Below are positions 10,783 through 23,520 of a stretch of DNA of 64,000 bases, one piece after another. Source of the DNA: Sipunculus nudus (taxonomy: Eukaryota > Annelida > Sipuncula > Golfingiida > Sipunculidae); NCBI GenBank assembly GCA_026874595.1, contig CM049319.1:4306601-4370600 (forward strand), given 5' to 3'. A model generated the notes under the pieces. That model was not told the DNA's origin. It did no database searches and was given only the letters and a program-made list of their open reading frames with translations. The first letter of the stretch is position 1; every line of letters starts with the position of its first letter. Position numbers and translations under genes: made by a program.

Positions 10783-13007
10783 AATTAAGGGTTCTGTCCA
10801 TCTTAGCCATCACAGTTTTGCTATGTGTATGTTACATTCAATGTTGGAGGTCATTCTCATCTATGTTCACTTGCTGATTCATGACAACAGATTTAAAGTC
10901 CCTTGATGCATCTGAGGTATACGTATACGTAGCAATCTCTAGTATTACCAGGGAGAAATCCTTCAATGCTAGCCCTTCACAAGCCTCCCTTACCCTCGTC
11001 CAGCCAGTGATACACAGGCCTGACTTGTCCTTTGGCCCGTATTACACATGTATACTAAAGTTCCTATCTGTTCAACATTATTACACATGTAAGACTTATA
11101 CTCTACGGATCATAACTCATACTAAACCTACCTTTTGCCCTGGGCAACATGTCAAGCTCTAAAGCAGTGTCCTTACCATTTGTATTCACATATCACACAC
11201 CAGTTTGACACCAGACACCAAAACATTCCTGGGAGCACAACACTACCACATGATTAATATGTACAACTTCCTCCGTGGGTGTTTTGTTCATGTACCCGTA
11301 GTTATACACAGACATGTAATTACACATCAGCATGTGTTTACTAACCATGAAAATGATCATTTAGGAGTGTTATCACAGTAAGAATATCTGGTTTACATAA
11401 GATGTTAATGAGTGATAACAATTTAGACCACAGTCTCTCTCTGTGTACTTTGGCAGTTGTGATGTTGATGTAACAACCTACTCAACTGATGTATTCAAGG
11501 CCAAAACTCTTGCATGAACATAAGAAGCACATTATAAATATATTTAAAATGGAATCTACAGTGAGATAATTTACACTGCTTATCTAGATGACTGACAGCT
11601 TTTTGGGATTATAGCCAGATGAATATATCATACAGATGTGACTCCTTAAGCCGAAGGTTTTTTACTTCAAACAAAAGCTCTTTGAAATGAGCTGTCTACT
11701 AATATTCTGAAAAGAAGGTGAAACTTCTTTTTTTAATCTTTATACAGGTATCGGTATCTCATGAACATACTGAGGAGAACTCTAAATATATCAACGATAG
11801 TGAACCTACCACATTTCCTGTTATACAATAGCACCTAAAATATTCCATCTGAAACTTGCTTAACTAGAAATTACCTAGCGAGCACATACCTCCACTAGTG
11901 TCTGAACATACAACTGGATCTGTCACAAAATTTTGTCAACTGTTCCTTGACACACGATCTAACTTGACACAAATTTTACTGAAATTCACGGAGAACTTTT
12001 CTCAGTTTCAATGTGGACAGAAAACTGGTCAAACAAATGGAGTAGAAAACATAACCTCTGGCATCTTGACTGAGGAAATGATCCATTTTCTTACCAATTG
12101 GAGCAGTTTCTATGTTGATAAACCTTAATCTTTTATCCATCCTGGTTAGTAACATTACCAGCTCACATGGACTGATACTTTAAGGTGCATCAACTTAGCG
12201 TGGGGACAGATTCCTGTCATGTTACACTACTTGCTTATCACAGTGACAAATGTCTTAGAACTACATCCACAGGCCGCTAATCAGATTGTCCACTAGATCA
12301 TGTACCCCTCTCCTATATAGCTAGCTGTGTACACTGTCATACATTTACATATCAAACATAGACACCATATTTTATACATTTACTGATAATATCTTGAGTG
12401 GGTTTGCTCACAGTACAACACTTATCCAGTCTATGTACATTATGAAGTTGATTTAGTTATCTTAAGTGGATAAGATGCCTAGAAAACCCCACAAAGATTA
12501 TAATGCAAATGATACTCATCTATAGAGGTTGAGACCAAGTAAGCTTATTTTTTTATAATCCTATATTTTATGTCAATTTTAAGTCTATATATTGACATGA
12601 TTTTCAAATTTTTCATCTAAAATATTAATATTAAACTGGTTACACAAACACACACAAATGAACTATTTAAATATATATACATATTTTATGACAGAATTTG
12701 TTACTGATGTAAACTTTGTATTGCATAATCAAATAACTAAATGATGGTAATTTTTAACAAAATAGTACGGTGAGATGAAGGACATCTACTGCACAATGAA
12801 TAATCCTTCACCAAATCATGCTACACAGACTCTCTTATGTCTGAGAGTTGAAGGAACCACTAGGAGAGTTGAGGTTTTACCGTTTTTTCATGGGTAAATT
12901 TATTTAAATTTGCAGCTTACAAAACCTTTATGTAAATTCCGTCTTTTCAAATATTCTTCTAATCTTATACTTTCCTTGAGGTAAAATAAGTTATGATAAA
13001 AACTTAC
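10783..13007. other. Intron with no feature seen
   Basis: AT-rich intron after the EF-hand exon in transcript order. No convincing exon, RNA or transposon end recognised. Confidence 0.5.
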
Positions 13008-13272
13008 CGAAGCCTTCAGTGAATTCTTCTAGTGTAAGGAAGCCATTTTTATCATCGTCGAGAGAATCAAACACGTCCTCGAGTTGATCGGGTGACAGCG
13101 GAAGTTCTGTCTGCAGTCTCTGCATGTCGCGCTTTGTGATGAAGCCTTTCTCTTCTTTGTCACACAGACTGAACAGCTCGTGAGCTTTCTGTACCATCAT
13201 ATCCTTAATGTCCGTGCCCGCCATGGACCCCTCATACTGCTGGTCTGTACCGTAACCAGCCATTTTGTCCAT
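13008..13272 (-). CDS. CRACR2A: CRACR2A/EFCAB4-like protein, EF-hand exon
   Basis: Encodes [15 protein letters not shown] and on to EEFTEGFG, 88 codons plus one base. Residues about 35-90 carry two EF-hand loops. The first, [12 protein letters not shown], ends in Asp, not Glu. The second, [12 protein letters not shown], has the canonical ligand pattern D-x-D-x-N-G...E. The run '[19 protein letters not shown]' matches the CRACR2A EF-hand region very closely. The donor is GTAAGT at 13007-13002. The start is taken at the first Met (13272); a second Met is three codons on. The exon extends to an acceptor (TTATACAG) near 13291, and the 17 bases before the Met are open in frame (codons read GD-LKHR), so an upstream coding exon is possible. 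Two EF-hands imply calcium sensing. Confidence 0.88.
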
Positions 13273-13289
13273 TCTGTGTTTTAAATCAC

Positions 13290-16200
13290 CTGTATAAGAT
13301 TAATTAACACCTCAGACAGATGTTCTGTAACATATACAATCATAAATGACCATTCCAGTTTTGGTGCCTCAAATTTGTGCAAGTTTATATCCTGGTGAAT
13401 GTATTACTGATAAGATTATAAAACCCAAGTATATAAATGGATGTCAAATAATATAATTTTCATAAATATTCAGTATGGTTTTGTCTGCACTGTCTTAGTG
13501 AAGCTCCTCTTAAAAGAAATTGACTTTCATTCACACCATCATGTAATCCTGTTGACTTTTGAATAAATGAATAATTTATTCAGTCATTTGTTATAGCTAT
13601 ATCAAAAGTCATTCTTTTTGGTTGTAACACCGCACAAAGATTTTAAAGACAAATGTATTGTTATATAATGCTTGTGAGCTTAAACCGAGCTGTTGTTCCT
13701 TTCAATCCTGATACCATTAGTGCTGCATATGTTCACTTGTTGCAAAGGTATATCCCAGGTGAGTGCAGAATATATTTGCAGAATAATAACCAGTATACGG
13801 TATATGTTACACCAGCTGAATACATACAGACACCGCCATCAAATACGTCTCTCCAAAACTGTGTTTACAAATGCAAATGAGCAGACCAGTTTAATATTAA
13901 ACACTTAATAATCAAACAAGCACCAATTGACTCCTCCAGTAAGAATTAAATCATCATTCCTTTCATCCACAGATATGTGCCATCATCTTTACTGCTTGCT
14001 TCACTTCTAATTGTATCATATTATCACTGATGCTGCCATATTGTGGGATTGTTTAGTTGGTGACATACACATATATGTGTTTGTTTCACTGTGATCCCAG
14101 CTGTTACAGACAAATATTGGGCTTTGAGCCGGCCCCGGGGATGCTGGGATTGACAGCTGTTGGGGATCAATAATTAATCAATATGACTGGAGACTATATA
14201 CACTCTCCATCCATACACACCCTACATCTCCTACATCCCATAATATCCCATATTTTATCAATTTTATAATACCTGGTTGATTTTTTTTTTTTTTTTGCTT
14301 TCACTTTATTACTTGATTTGTTAATTATTCTGATAAAAAGTTATATTTATAATCTTTCAATTGACATAAACATACTTTCTTCAACCAAAAATATACAAAT
14401 CAACTATCCCATAATTTAAATTTTTTAAAATAACTGTATAATATTTTAACTTTATTATTACTACATATATGATATTTATAATCATGCCATTTATCAGAAA
14501 TCTATACTATCTATCCATCCATAATATAAATACTAACCATGTCATAATTTTGCTTTTTTTATTTTTTATTTTATATTTGGCTAATTATTTTCTTTTTGAA
14601 TATGCTAAAAATAAATTTGCATATAAATTTCTCTCTATATGTTTAGAACAACATCTTGTCCATCCCATAAATATACATTGTCACCAAGCAGTATTTATTT
14701 ACCTATTTGTTAAATAAGACATCTACATGAATGTGTTTACTTTAAATACTATAATCAACAATAAATAGTGATTTTTACCTTTCGGTGTTTGTATTATAGC
14801 TGTCCTGACATTAATAAAAAGTCAAACAGATGTAAAGTCCTCAGGACACTGCAGGAGTCACTGCTTCACGCATTGATTGATGGGCTATCATTTTGTTTTA
14901 ATCCCATGTTGCACATCAGCAGGCTTGTTCGTGGGTGGACACAGTAAACACTGAGTTCACTCAGTGACTGACCTGGAAAGTAAATCAAATATTTATCCCA
15001 TAGTGACCACGACACAACAACATAAGACATCATAGATTAAGATTAGTATATATGCTATACACATACAATATCAGGAAGTTCACCTGTGTACCTGTATGTA
15101 TGTTATATATACTGGTACTGCGACTTTCACCTTTAACTAAGTATTTCAATATTAATTTACCTACCCAAATACAGTAGAACCTCAAATTTTTGTATCTCTT
15201 TTTTTTTCTGAAAATTAATTTTTCCGAAATTTAAAGAAACCAAAATTTACCTGTTAAATGCTTCACTTCTGTTGAATACAAAATAAGATTAACAATGATT
15301 TTAAAATGACCTGATTAGCATATTAATTGAACATTGATAATGATATGCCAAACATCCCTATCAAAGTATTAGCAGTATACTTCTTGAAAAATGTCTGACC
15401 TCGCATCTCCACGACCTCAGTAAACCGAACAAATTTATGTCCCCCAAACCATTCAGATAATTGACTTCAGAATAAGATTACTACATACTAAACACACCTT
15501 GTAAGTTTAACTGTATGTTTTCAATATACACCAATCTTCACCTATTTAACACTGTATTTATATACATAATAAATATATCATATTAGATATATATTTTCCT
15601 TCAGAATTCTTACTCAGGAAATATTAGATTTAATTAAGAATATGATCAATGCTTCCTTTACAAGGAAGTTTATTGAATAACTGCAGGTGTGTTATATTCT
15701 AGACCATTGTGTAACTTGATAAGATAAAACAAATGTTAATTATCCTTTCGCAGTAATTAATACTCAACTTTGACTTCCATAATTAAGATTAGGGCTGACA
15801 AGACTGCTTCACTCAGATCTTGAGTAATCTGCAAGGTGTTATAACTCCTATTTAAACTCTGGGTTCAAGTGCATAAGTCAATCTGTATTTTGCATTAATC
15901 TGCATTAAGGTAGATATTCATGTTATTCTCAACAAGGGCTTCAAATTTAACCAAATTTATGTTGTTATCATCAAATGCAATTAAACAGTATGTGCTTACA
16001 CTCTAAAGTGGCATAACAACCATTTTATAAGTATTTACATACATTACCTATTTGCATGTACCATTTTTATACCTCCATATGCAAGTGTAACTTTTCATGC
16101 TACCAGTATATGTTAATTTGTTGTAAATGCTATCTGTGATTTGTCTTCAGAATTATCCCAGTTTGGACTGTGGTAATGAGCACTTGAGTGTGAGCTCAGT

Positions 16201-18689
16201 ACCTGTCAAATACCTGATCAAAATTTGCTACACATGCAAACACACCTGCTGAGAAGTTTACCTGTAAAGGTGTGTAATAAATGAACCTTCACCTGTATAA
16301 CGAGGTATAAATGCTTATTTACCTTCCTCATGCAAAGTTTCTAAGCAGTCACCCTCTTAATACAACTCTTTAAAAAATCCACAACAAAAAGGAAAGTTAA
16401 ACACAAGGTAAGAGATAAGAAAGTAGAACATTATCCTGACTGATAATGATTAATCATAAAGTAGGTTAACCATTAATTATCAGGTATTAGTCAGGTAAGT
16501 AATAAAACAATTAAATACTGACCTGAAGGTGTTATAATCACATTCTTATACTCATTAACACCTGCATAAAAGATGCACAGCTTTCCTGTAATATTATATA
16601 TTATTATATACCTTTTGCTCAGACATGAATTTTCAGGTCACATTTATCCAGAGCTCTAAATAGTTATCATTATAGCATATAACCATGGAATACCAATTAA
16701 GCAGGTTTCTACCTCACAAATCTGTATTTGCCACTTACATAAGCACTATATCCAGTGATCACTTTAATGTGGTGATAATGTAGAAATTTAACTTCTTAAA
16801 ATACACATATTTCAATTTAGCAAGTCAGGGGATTTACTTTGCTTCACTATAAGGATATATTATTCATACATGATCATTAATTTACTGTGGCATAATATTC
16901 TGTAGTTATCACAGAGCTCACCATTCATGGTTAACTACTTGTCTGAGGCAAGTAAAACTTCCAGGAAATGGTGGAAGGGCAACCAAAAGTGTGCTCTTAC
17001 CTGCCCGACTGGGCAACTGGATCCAACATATACCCAAAAACTTGAATCTTAACTGATCTTCAAAAGCCATTTTCTTTCTTGGAGAAATGAAATCATATTG
17101 CAATACCTCCATCTTAAATTACCTGTATGTTTATCTGTGCAAATACTCAAGAGAAACATAAGAATGTTTACTGTTGCAAATTAATCACGTGGATCACACA
17201 TTTTGTGTTTGTGGCTGCGATTACAGACTGTAACATGGCAAGAAAAAATTCACATGGGGCAAGTAAAAGCTAGATGTTACCTGCCCTACTGGGAGAATAA
17301 TTTCTAAAGTTAATGTCACTCCCGGTATATGGACAATTGCAGTGTGCCATTACCATGTCAGAGCCACAGTGAATGTCCACTAATATTTAGTGTCAATGCC
17401 CACTTCACCATCCAAACTAAGTGATAACTTCACCAATATGACAAATTTTTATATAATTAATGTTTATGATATACAAGATAATTGCTGTATCATAGTAACA
17501 TATTAAACCCATGGAAAGCAAAAATACTAGTCCAAAAGAGAGCATGTCAAACTGAAACTAGAGTAACCCAAGTCTGAATCTTAGAACAAGCAATTTAAAG
17601 AAGGCAGCATTTCTTTTCTTAAATTATTTCAAATGGCCCTGAATTTATAAGTGACATCCAGTTCTTACAGATAAATTTCTCTTGTGATATAAATTCTGCA
17701 CTTTTACATAAGAACCTGGTAAGATAATTTTATTTTTATCTTGTTCCTGTTATTCAGTAACATGGAATCCCTGAATTCGTCCGTGTTGTCCTTATGAATA
17801 TTCAAAATCCTTGGAAAATAATTTCATCCATTATGACAGTAAAGAGCTGCCATAGTCCATCAAAAGACTGAAGAAATATCACAAAGACTGCATGAGCACT
17901 TTATCTATTAGATCATTTAAATTCCCTTACAATATGAGATTTTTCTCTAATGCCCCGATTTATATTAATGGAAAGAAGGAATACTCATTTTGCAGGTTTT
18001 CACTTTTTACCCAAACATTGCCACACCCATGAAAAAATCAATGGATAAACACCTCAATGCCTGCTCTTTCCACACTGTCTCTTGTATTGATGACCTGGGT
18101 GAGTGGTTATTGTTACAGCACTCAGAACATCACAAACACATGGATTCAGACACTTGATCAGTCATTCCCCAAACACCTGTTAGTGTTCACAGCCACCTGG
18201 TGGAGACTTTGTAAACTAAAATAAACTTGCCAAGAAAATCAGATGCAGCATGAAAAACACTGATGAAAACATATACAGATTCACAATGGATAGACAATGT
18301 CTAAATCACTGATATTTTATAGTTTTATTTAGGAAACCTAATAGAGGAATAAAATAAAAAAAAAGATGATCTTTAACTATTATACATCACAAACCAAGCA
18401 GAGCCCAGGAGGAAGATAGAATGGAGCTATCCAGGATATAATGTGGATATTAAAGGCCAGGATTAATAATTCTGTGTTGTGGGTGAAATCTCCCATACCT
18501 TGGCAGTAAAAGTCATGGGCAGGCAGACACGGAAGAATCCCTGTACTTTTGTCACTTTCAAGGCTCTGGCCAACAGAGGCAATGCCATTTATCAAAGAAC
18601 ACTTTCTGGAATAGTTATTTAGAATAGGCTTACATATTAAAAGGGGAAGGATTAAAAATGTCTTGTGCATTTGTGCAACAGCAGAGATA
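13290..18689. other. Long AT-rich intron or 5' flank, mostly featureless
   Basis: No protein-like exon was found. ACAGTAGAACCTC at 15171-15183 looks like a lone pogo/Tc1-type transposon end, without a recognisable partner. A 195-bp stretch at 14779-14973 has AG and GT borders on the minus strand and could be a non-coding exon, but nothing else supports it. Confidence 0.4.
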
Positions 18690-18691
18690 GG

Positions 18692-19440
18692 GATAGTCCC
18701 TGTTATTCCAATCTCATCTAGTTGAGATAGGAATATTCCAATGTACACTAGATCACAATGGAATATCCAGAAGTCAACCAGTTCACTTCAGGATATCCTG
18801 AAATACACTAGTTTACTTGAGAATATCTGAATATTTTAGTTTAGATGTTACCAGGTAAAACTGTTTATTTTAAAATATCCTGAAATATACTTTAGTCTAC
18901 TAAAGAATATCTTAACCTTATTGTTAAGATAAATTTTTCCCTACTTCTTTCAAATGGACCCAAGAATATCGGAATATCTGTTAATTTAATGCCATGGTGA
19001 TAATTATAGTGAGGCCATCCTCAGTACACCGAGTTGTGCAAAAAATTACAGATATTAATCTATATATAAATGAGGAAATTAAACAGACTAGGAAATGTAT
19101 ATTCTGAGAGTACAGAACACATGTATAAAAAGACGCTCTTTTATTATATTTTACATGTAGCAATTCCATAACTACATTGTAATCACATTCTGAAATATGC
19201 ATATATATGAATATACATATATATGAATATATATATGAAATATGAATATACCCTTTGTAAGAAACAGTAAATAACTAAAATATTCAGATATTTTGAAATA
19301 TACTAGTATATTTCAGAATATCCCAAAGTGAACTGGCTGACTTCTTGATTTCCCAATATCAACCAGTTTACACTGGAATATTTCAATGTCGATTAGCTGA
19401 GATGGGAATTCCAATCTCAACTGGCTAATTTCCAGTTCAG
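18692..19440. mobile_element. Imperfect foldback (long inverted repeat) element
   Basis: The left arm (about 18692-18840) has phrases such as CTAGTTGAGATAGGAATATT, CAACCAGTTCACTT and ATATCTGAATATTTTAG. The right arm (about 19279-19440) carries their reverse complements in reverse order: CTAAAATATTCAGATATTTT, AAGTGAACTGGCTG, GAATATTTC and CTGAGATGGGAATTCC. The 430-bp spacer shows no gene. Probably an old non-autonomous DNA transposon. Confidence 0.65.
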
Positions 19441-20025
19441 TTGTCAATTCCCATCTCAACTACAGTTAAGTTCCTTACTCAACTGGATTCCCATCTACAC
19501 TGTGACATATATATTGTCAATGTGCATATATATTCACTTTAGTACAGATATGTCAAGTTTCACACATAGAATGTGAGTTTCACAGTTTATCCTTGTCTAA
19601 CACTCTAACCATTCTCATGCATTCTAATATTAAATAGCTTTGTGAACATTCTCATTTAAATAAAATATTGTATACCATTTTATTTCTAAATTTAATATTG
19701 TACCATTTTATTACTATGTTCAAATTTCCTGGATTAGCATGCCCTCAGAATCTTACACACTTTCAGGCTCTATCAACTTTGCATTTTTGAGAGTATTAAT
19801 GATTATATTAACCAACTGTAATTTTAAACAAGTGCTACAGGGTGTTCAAAATTTGAAGAAAATAAGATTTTATAATTATTACATATGGAATGACTGAATG
19901 CTGGCTCTTAATGCAAGGTAATTTAACCATGATCTTTTATGATCATAAATGATCATTTACAGATGCCATGTAACTGCTTTAAATTTGCAGAGTTTCTCTA
20001 ATAATCACATAATAAAAATACTTAC

Positions 20026-20161
20026 CTTTGATGAAATTTCCTACCTTTCCACTGACCTTAAATAAAATATTTTTTGCTTGATTTTTACGTGCGCACTGCC
20101 AAACCTGACCGTCTTCAGGCAGACATTGATCAGAACAGGATTCACTAGCAGAGATTTCCAA
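20026..20161 (-). CDS. Candidate alternative N-terminal exon of the CRACR2A-like gene
   Basis: An open frame starting at Met (20161) encodes MEISASESCSDQCLPEDGQ and on to KVSGKVGNFIK. It ends one base into a codon at a consensus donor, G|GTAAGTATTT (donor 20025-20020). If spliced to the acceptor near 13291, that base plus GT makes Gly. The frame then stays open through DLKHR into the EF-hand exon's Met. Strand, phase and donor strength all fit. No homology is recognised and vertebrate N-termini vary in this region, so chance is a real alternative. Confidence 0.35.
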
Positions 20162-22554
20162 CAGGAGTGGATCATGACAGTCTTGAGTGCTGTATGGAGG
20201 TTCTTAAGCATCTCTCAAATAACCATGCCAAACTAATCTTATAAATACATAATTATGCCTCACAATCTCTTGGGGGATTATAACATACCTGTATTACTTA
20301 CTGAAGGATAACCAGACACTTGAAATGATTAAATAAGGTGTGACAATGGAAAATAATTGTTCACATAAACAAATTATACTGAACAATGTCAGCACAAAAT
20401 GATCAAAGTCTGGTGATTCTGGAAGTAAACTAAGCAGAGAATGTGCATTCATTCTGTCTCAGGGAGAGTTACCTTAATGTTCTATTTAAGTACACATGGT
20501 GTACACTGTCTTAAACAGATGAAAGATTTACCACATTGTGTATATCTACAACATAATGCTACTCAATTCTAAAGAAACACTTTACAAAGCTTTCTGTAAT
20601 TATGTATACAATGTAAGCCTGGTACAACACTGTACTGCTGACCTTAATGCCCTGTTCAACAGTTCCTGTAATTCAATTTCTGATACTTGAGTGTGCACCT
20701 GGTAAGCTTATAATTAGTGTACCACAAAAGTATTAATATAAATACACCTGTGCAGTGTTATTACAACAGAGCATTGAGTACTTTCTGGTTTAGTGTATCA
20801 ACTGAATGCCTTCTATCAACAGGAATAACTTGACATATCTGACATACTGAGGTTTAATTGAAAGGAACAGCAGTATATCTGCACACTAACAATGCCAGGA
20901 CCCAGTATGAGGCAAAGGAGACAACGGAGCCACCTGCAAGTACTTCTCAGTGAAATTTTGTTTTGCAAATTCCAATCAAAGGTCCGATACATAGCATCAA
21001 TAAAGTACATCCCATGGAACAGAGAGGGTGGCTCTGAAACCCCTGGATTTTGGGCCCTTCTCAGTTTTTTTAAGTATATATAGTACATATATTTAGTAGG
21101 TGTTCTCTTTTTGTGCACTCTGTCATGTAATCTAATGTGTGAAACAAATGCAGCATGTAGAAATATCTCTATGCACAAATAAACACAGTGTGAGAAAACA
21201 AGTGAAGTAAATTATTTAAGTGACCAGCTGTGATCAGAAGTACAATTAAATATGTAAGCTATTAGATGACTGCACAGCAGAACATTCAATCAACACAGAG
21301 AAGGCCAGAGCTTGTGTCCCTCTTTCAAGACAACCAACCTTGCCTCCCTGACACAATGACACAAGAAATGACACATAAAAAATACTGTCAACACAAGTAT
21401 CACTCACTAAACACACTCAAAGAATAAGTGTCAACAAATTGTCAACACTGTATATTGTATACAAACACAGGACTTAATATCTATGCAATACATTATAATG
21501 AGCAAACAGAGAAGCTGAACAATACTCACTGATTCAAATGCTCTTTGCCACTCTAGATTTTAGCAAAAAAAGAAGTCCTTTAAAATGTTTCAAAATTGAT
21601 AAGTTGAACATTAAATTGAATGTTGATGAGAACTGAAAGGAGAAGACAAGACAAGAATCCAGAGCAGCAGAACACACTAAAGTGACTCAGACTCACTGTG
21701 TTTCCCTCAACAAGATTAAGGAAAACTCTATGTGCCACTTGAACAGCAGAGAGTAGAGTTTATAACTCCTCCAAAGGAAAGCAGTCCTCCTGGATCTGTA
21801 AATTACTCTGAATCTGTATTCATATTCAAAGTCCTGAGTCTCTACTGGCTTATGTCAAATTACTTTAAAGAAAGAATCAGCTAACAGGTGGCAGCAGGAA
21901 GCTGTCTGTAAGAGTAATTCAGGTGTTTACCTGGCAAAGAAATTTCCACAGGATTTAACACATTTATACAGGTCTGCACCTAATATAATGGAGTTTCCGT
22001 AGCCCATGTCACATTACTCTACAAAGCTACAGGTTCATTAGTCTGTGTGTCATCTGACTCATCTTGCAAATAATACACTTTATTGTCTTCAGTATTCGAC
22101 TGGTTGAGCTGTCATACCTGTTGACCTGTGAGTGCCAAAAAGTAGCTCTCTGGCAGAGGTTGGCAAATGATTCTCAAAGTTTAGTCTCTATATGGATGCT
22201 CTTTCTGGCCATTTATTGAGTCTGGCTTCATGATACAGTGGGCAAGATGATAGAAATTAAGTGCTGTGCTGTCTGGTCTGCTTCCCAACATGGGTCTATT
22301 GAACAAACATACGAACCAACAAACAGACAATATATTTAAGCCACCTGCACAACAAAAGGTGACACCTGAACATATAATCTAGTCAAGCATAAATGTCAGT
22401 CACACCATATATTATTATATGTTTAAGGAGTTAAAACACCTATAGAAATGATTATTACATATTTTAGTGGAAAGCTTCAAAAGTATGTTTTCTGCACCGG
22501 AAATACAAAGAAATATATATATATATATATATGATCCAAAAAATTGGAAAGATA
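20162..22554. other. Intron or flank with no feature seen
   Basis: AT-rich sequence. Open frames around 20.8-21.2 kb on both strands show no family resemblance or convincing splice signals. Confidence 0.4.
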
Positions 22555-23165
22555 AGACAATATATAACAATTAATGCTTGCAGAACTTTAGTTCAATCTA
22601 TGGTAATTTGTAGACTTGATTATGCAAATATTCTGTAATATGGAATACCAAAATATTTAACTGACAGGCTCTAGCATATGCAATATACAGTAGCCAGACT
22701 TGTCACAAAAAACAATTAGCGAGATCACATAACACCTGTCCTTATTGGCCTTCATTGGCTACCCATGGAACGTATATATAAGGTCACTACATGCACTTGC
22801 ACCGACATGAATCTGTGAACTAGTCCAGTGATACCAAATAGCACAAGCTTTAAGATCAGCCTCCTGTGTACAGTTAAAAGTGTCAAAGACTATTTCATAG
22901 GGGAACATAGAGGAACAGATCCATTAGAACTGCAGCTCCTACATTATGGAATGGACTTCCTCGTCACATTAGAGATGAACTCTCATTTTTTGCTTTTAAG
23001 GAACTTTTAAAGACTTATCTTTTTAAACAAGCTTATTTTTATTGATGTGATATTGTTGTAGTATTGTATGTTTTTGGTAGATATGTTTTCATGTATTGTA
23101 CAGCACCTTAGAGCATGTTCTTAGAATATGAATAGGGTGCTTTAGAAATGTTGCATATTATCATA
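22555..23165 (+). pseudogene. 3' end of an L2/CR1-like non-LTR retrotransposon, decayed
   Basis: Conceptual reading shows the C-terminal part of a CR1/L2-type reverse transcriptase: CRLDYANIL, stop, YGIPKYLTDRL, stop, HMQYTVARLVTKN. After frameshifts come phrases like TLWNGLPRHIRDE and FFAFKELLKTYLFKQAY. The 3' part has the usual tail of such elements (TACAGCACCTTAGAGCATG, then GGGTGCTTTAGAAATGTTG). Several stops and frame breaks show it is dead. It is truncated at its 5' side, as is usual for these retrotransposons. Confidence 0.8.
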
Positions 23166-23169
23166 TATA

Positions 23170-23439
23170 TGTCAAGGGCCCAGTTCACAATCTGGACGGA
23201 TCTTAGATCTGTCCAGCCCAAATTGTGATTGCAGTTAAGGCCAGCCCAAACTGCGATCACAATCCAGGCTGGCCAAACTGTGATCCTGTCTTTCTTGCTT
23301 CAGGAGTCAGGACGCAACCTGGGCGGGACAGATCTAAGATCTGGCCAGCCTTGATTGCAAATGCAGTTTGGGCCGACCTGAACTGCGATCGCAATTTGGA
23401 CTGGACAGACCTAAGATCTGATATGGACCTTGACTCATG
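23170..23439. mobile_element. Small foldback element
   Basis: The left end TGTCAAGGGCCCAG and inner phrases GATCTTAGATCTGTCC and GCCCAAACTGCGATC are mirrored as reverse complements on the right: GGACAGACCTAAGATC and GGACCTTGACTCA. The centre is near 23300. Its wording (GCCAGCCCA, CTGGGC-type) resembles the larger foldback at 28559-30710. It lies between TA-rich stretches. Confidence 0.65.
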
Positions 23440-23441
23440 TC

Positions 23442-23443
<2 letters not shown>

Positions 23444-23517
<74 letters not shown>
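23444..23517. repeat. TA dinucleotide microsatellite
   Basis: About 70 bp of almost pure TA repeat between the small foldback and the pogo-like element. Open frames made of Tyr-Ile runs here are artefacts of the repeat. Confidence 0.95.

Positions 23518-23520
<3 letters not shown>

Noticed and set aside
14779-14973. Possible non-coding exon on the minus strand (TTTCCAG acceptor, AAAG|GTAAAAATC donor)
   Set aside because: Only the borders fit; there is no coding frame and no other evidence, so it is kept as a note.
18380-18748. 122-codon minus-strand open frame
   Set aside because: No recognisable family, no donor or acceptor at sensible places, and it runs into an inverted-repeat element.
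20816-21178. 120-codon minus-strand open frame
   Set aside because: Composition and overlap with a second frame on the other strand suggest chance; no homology recognised.
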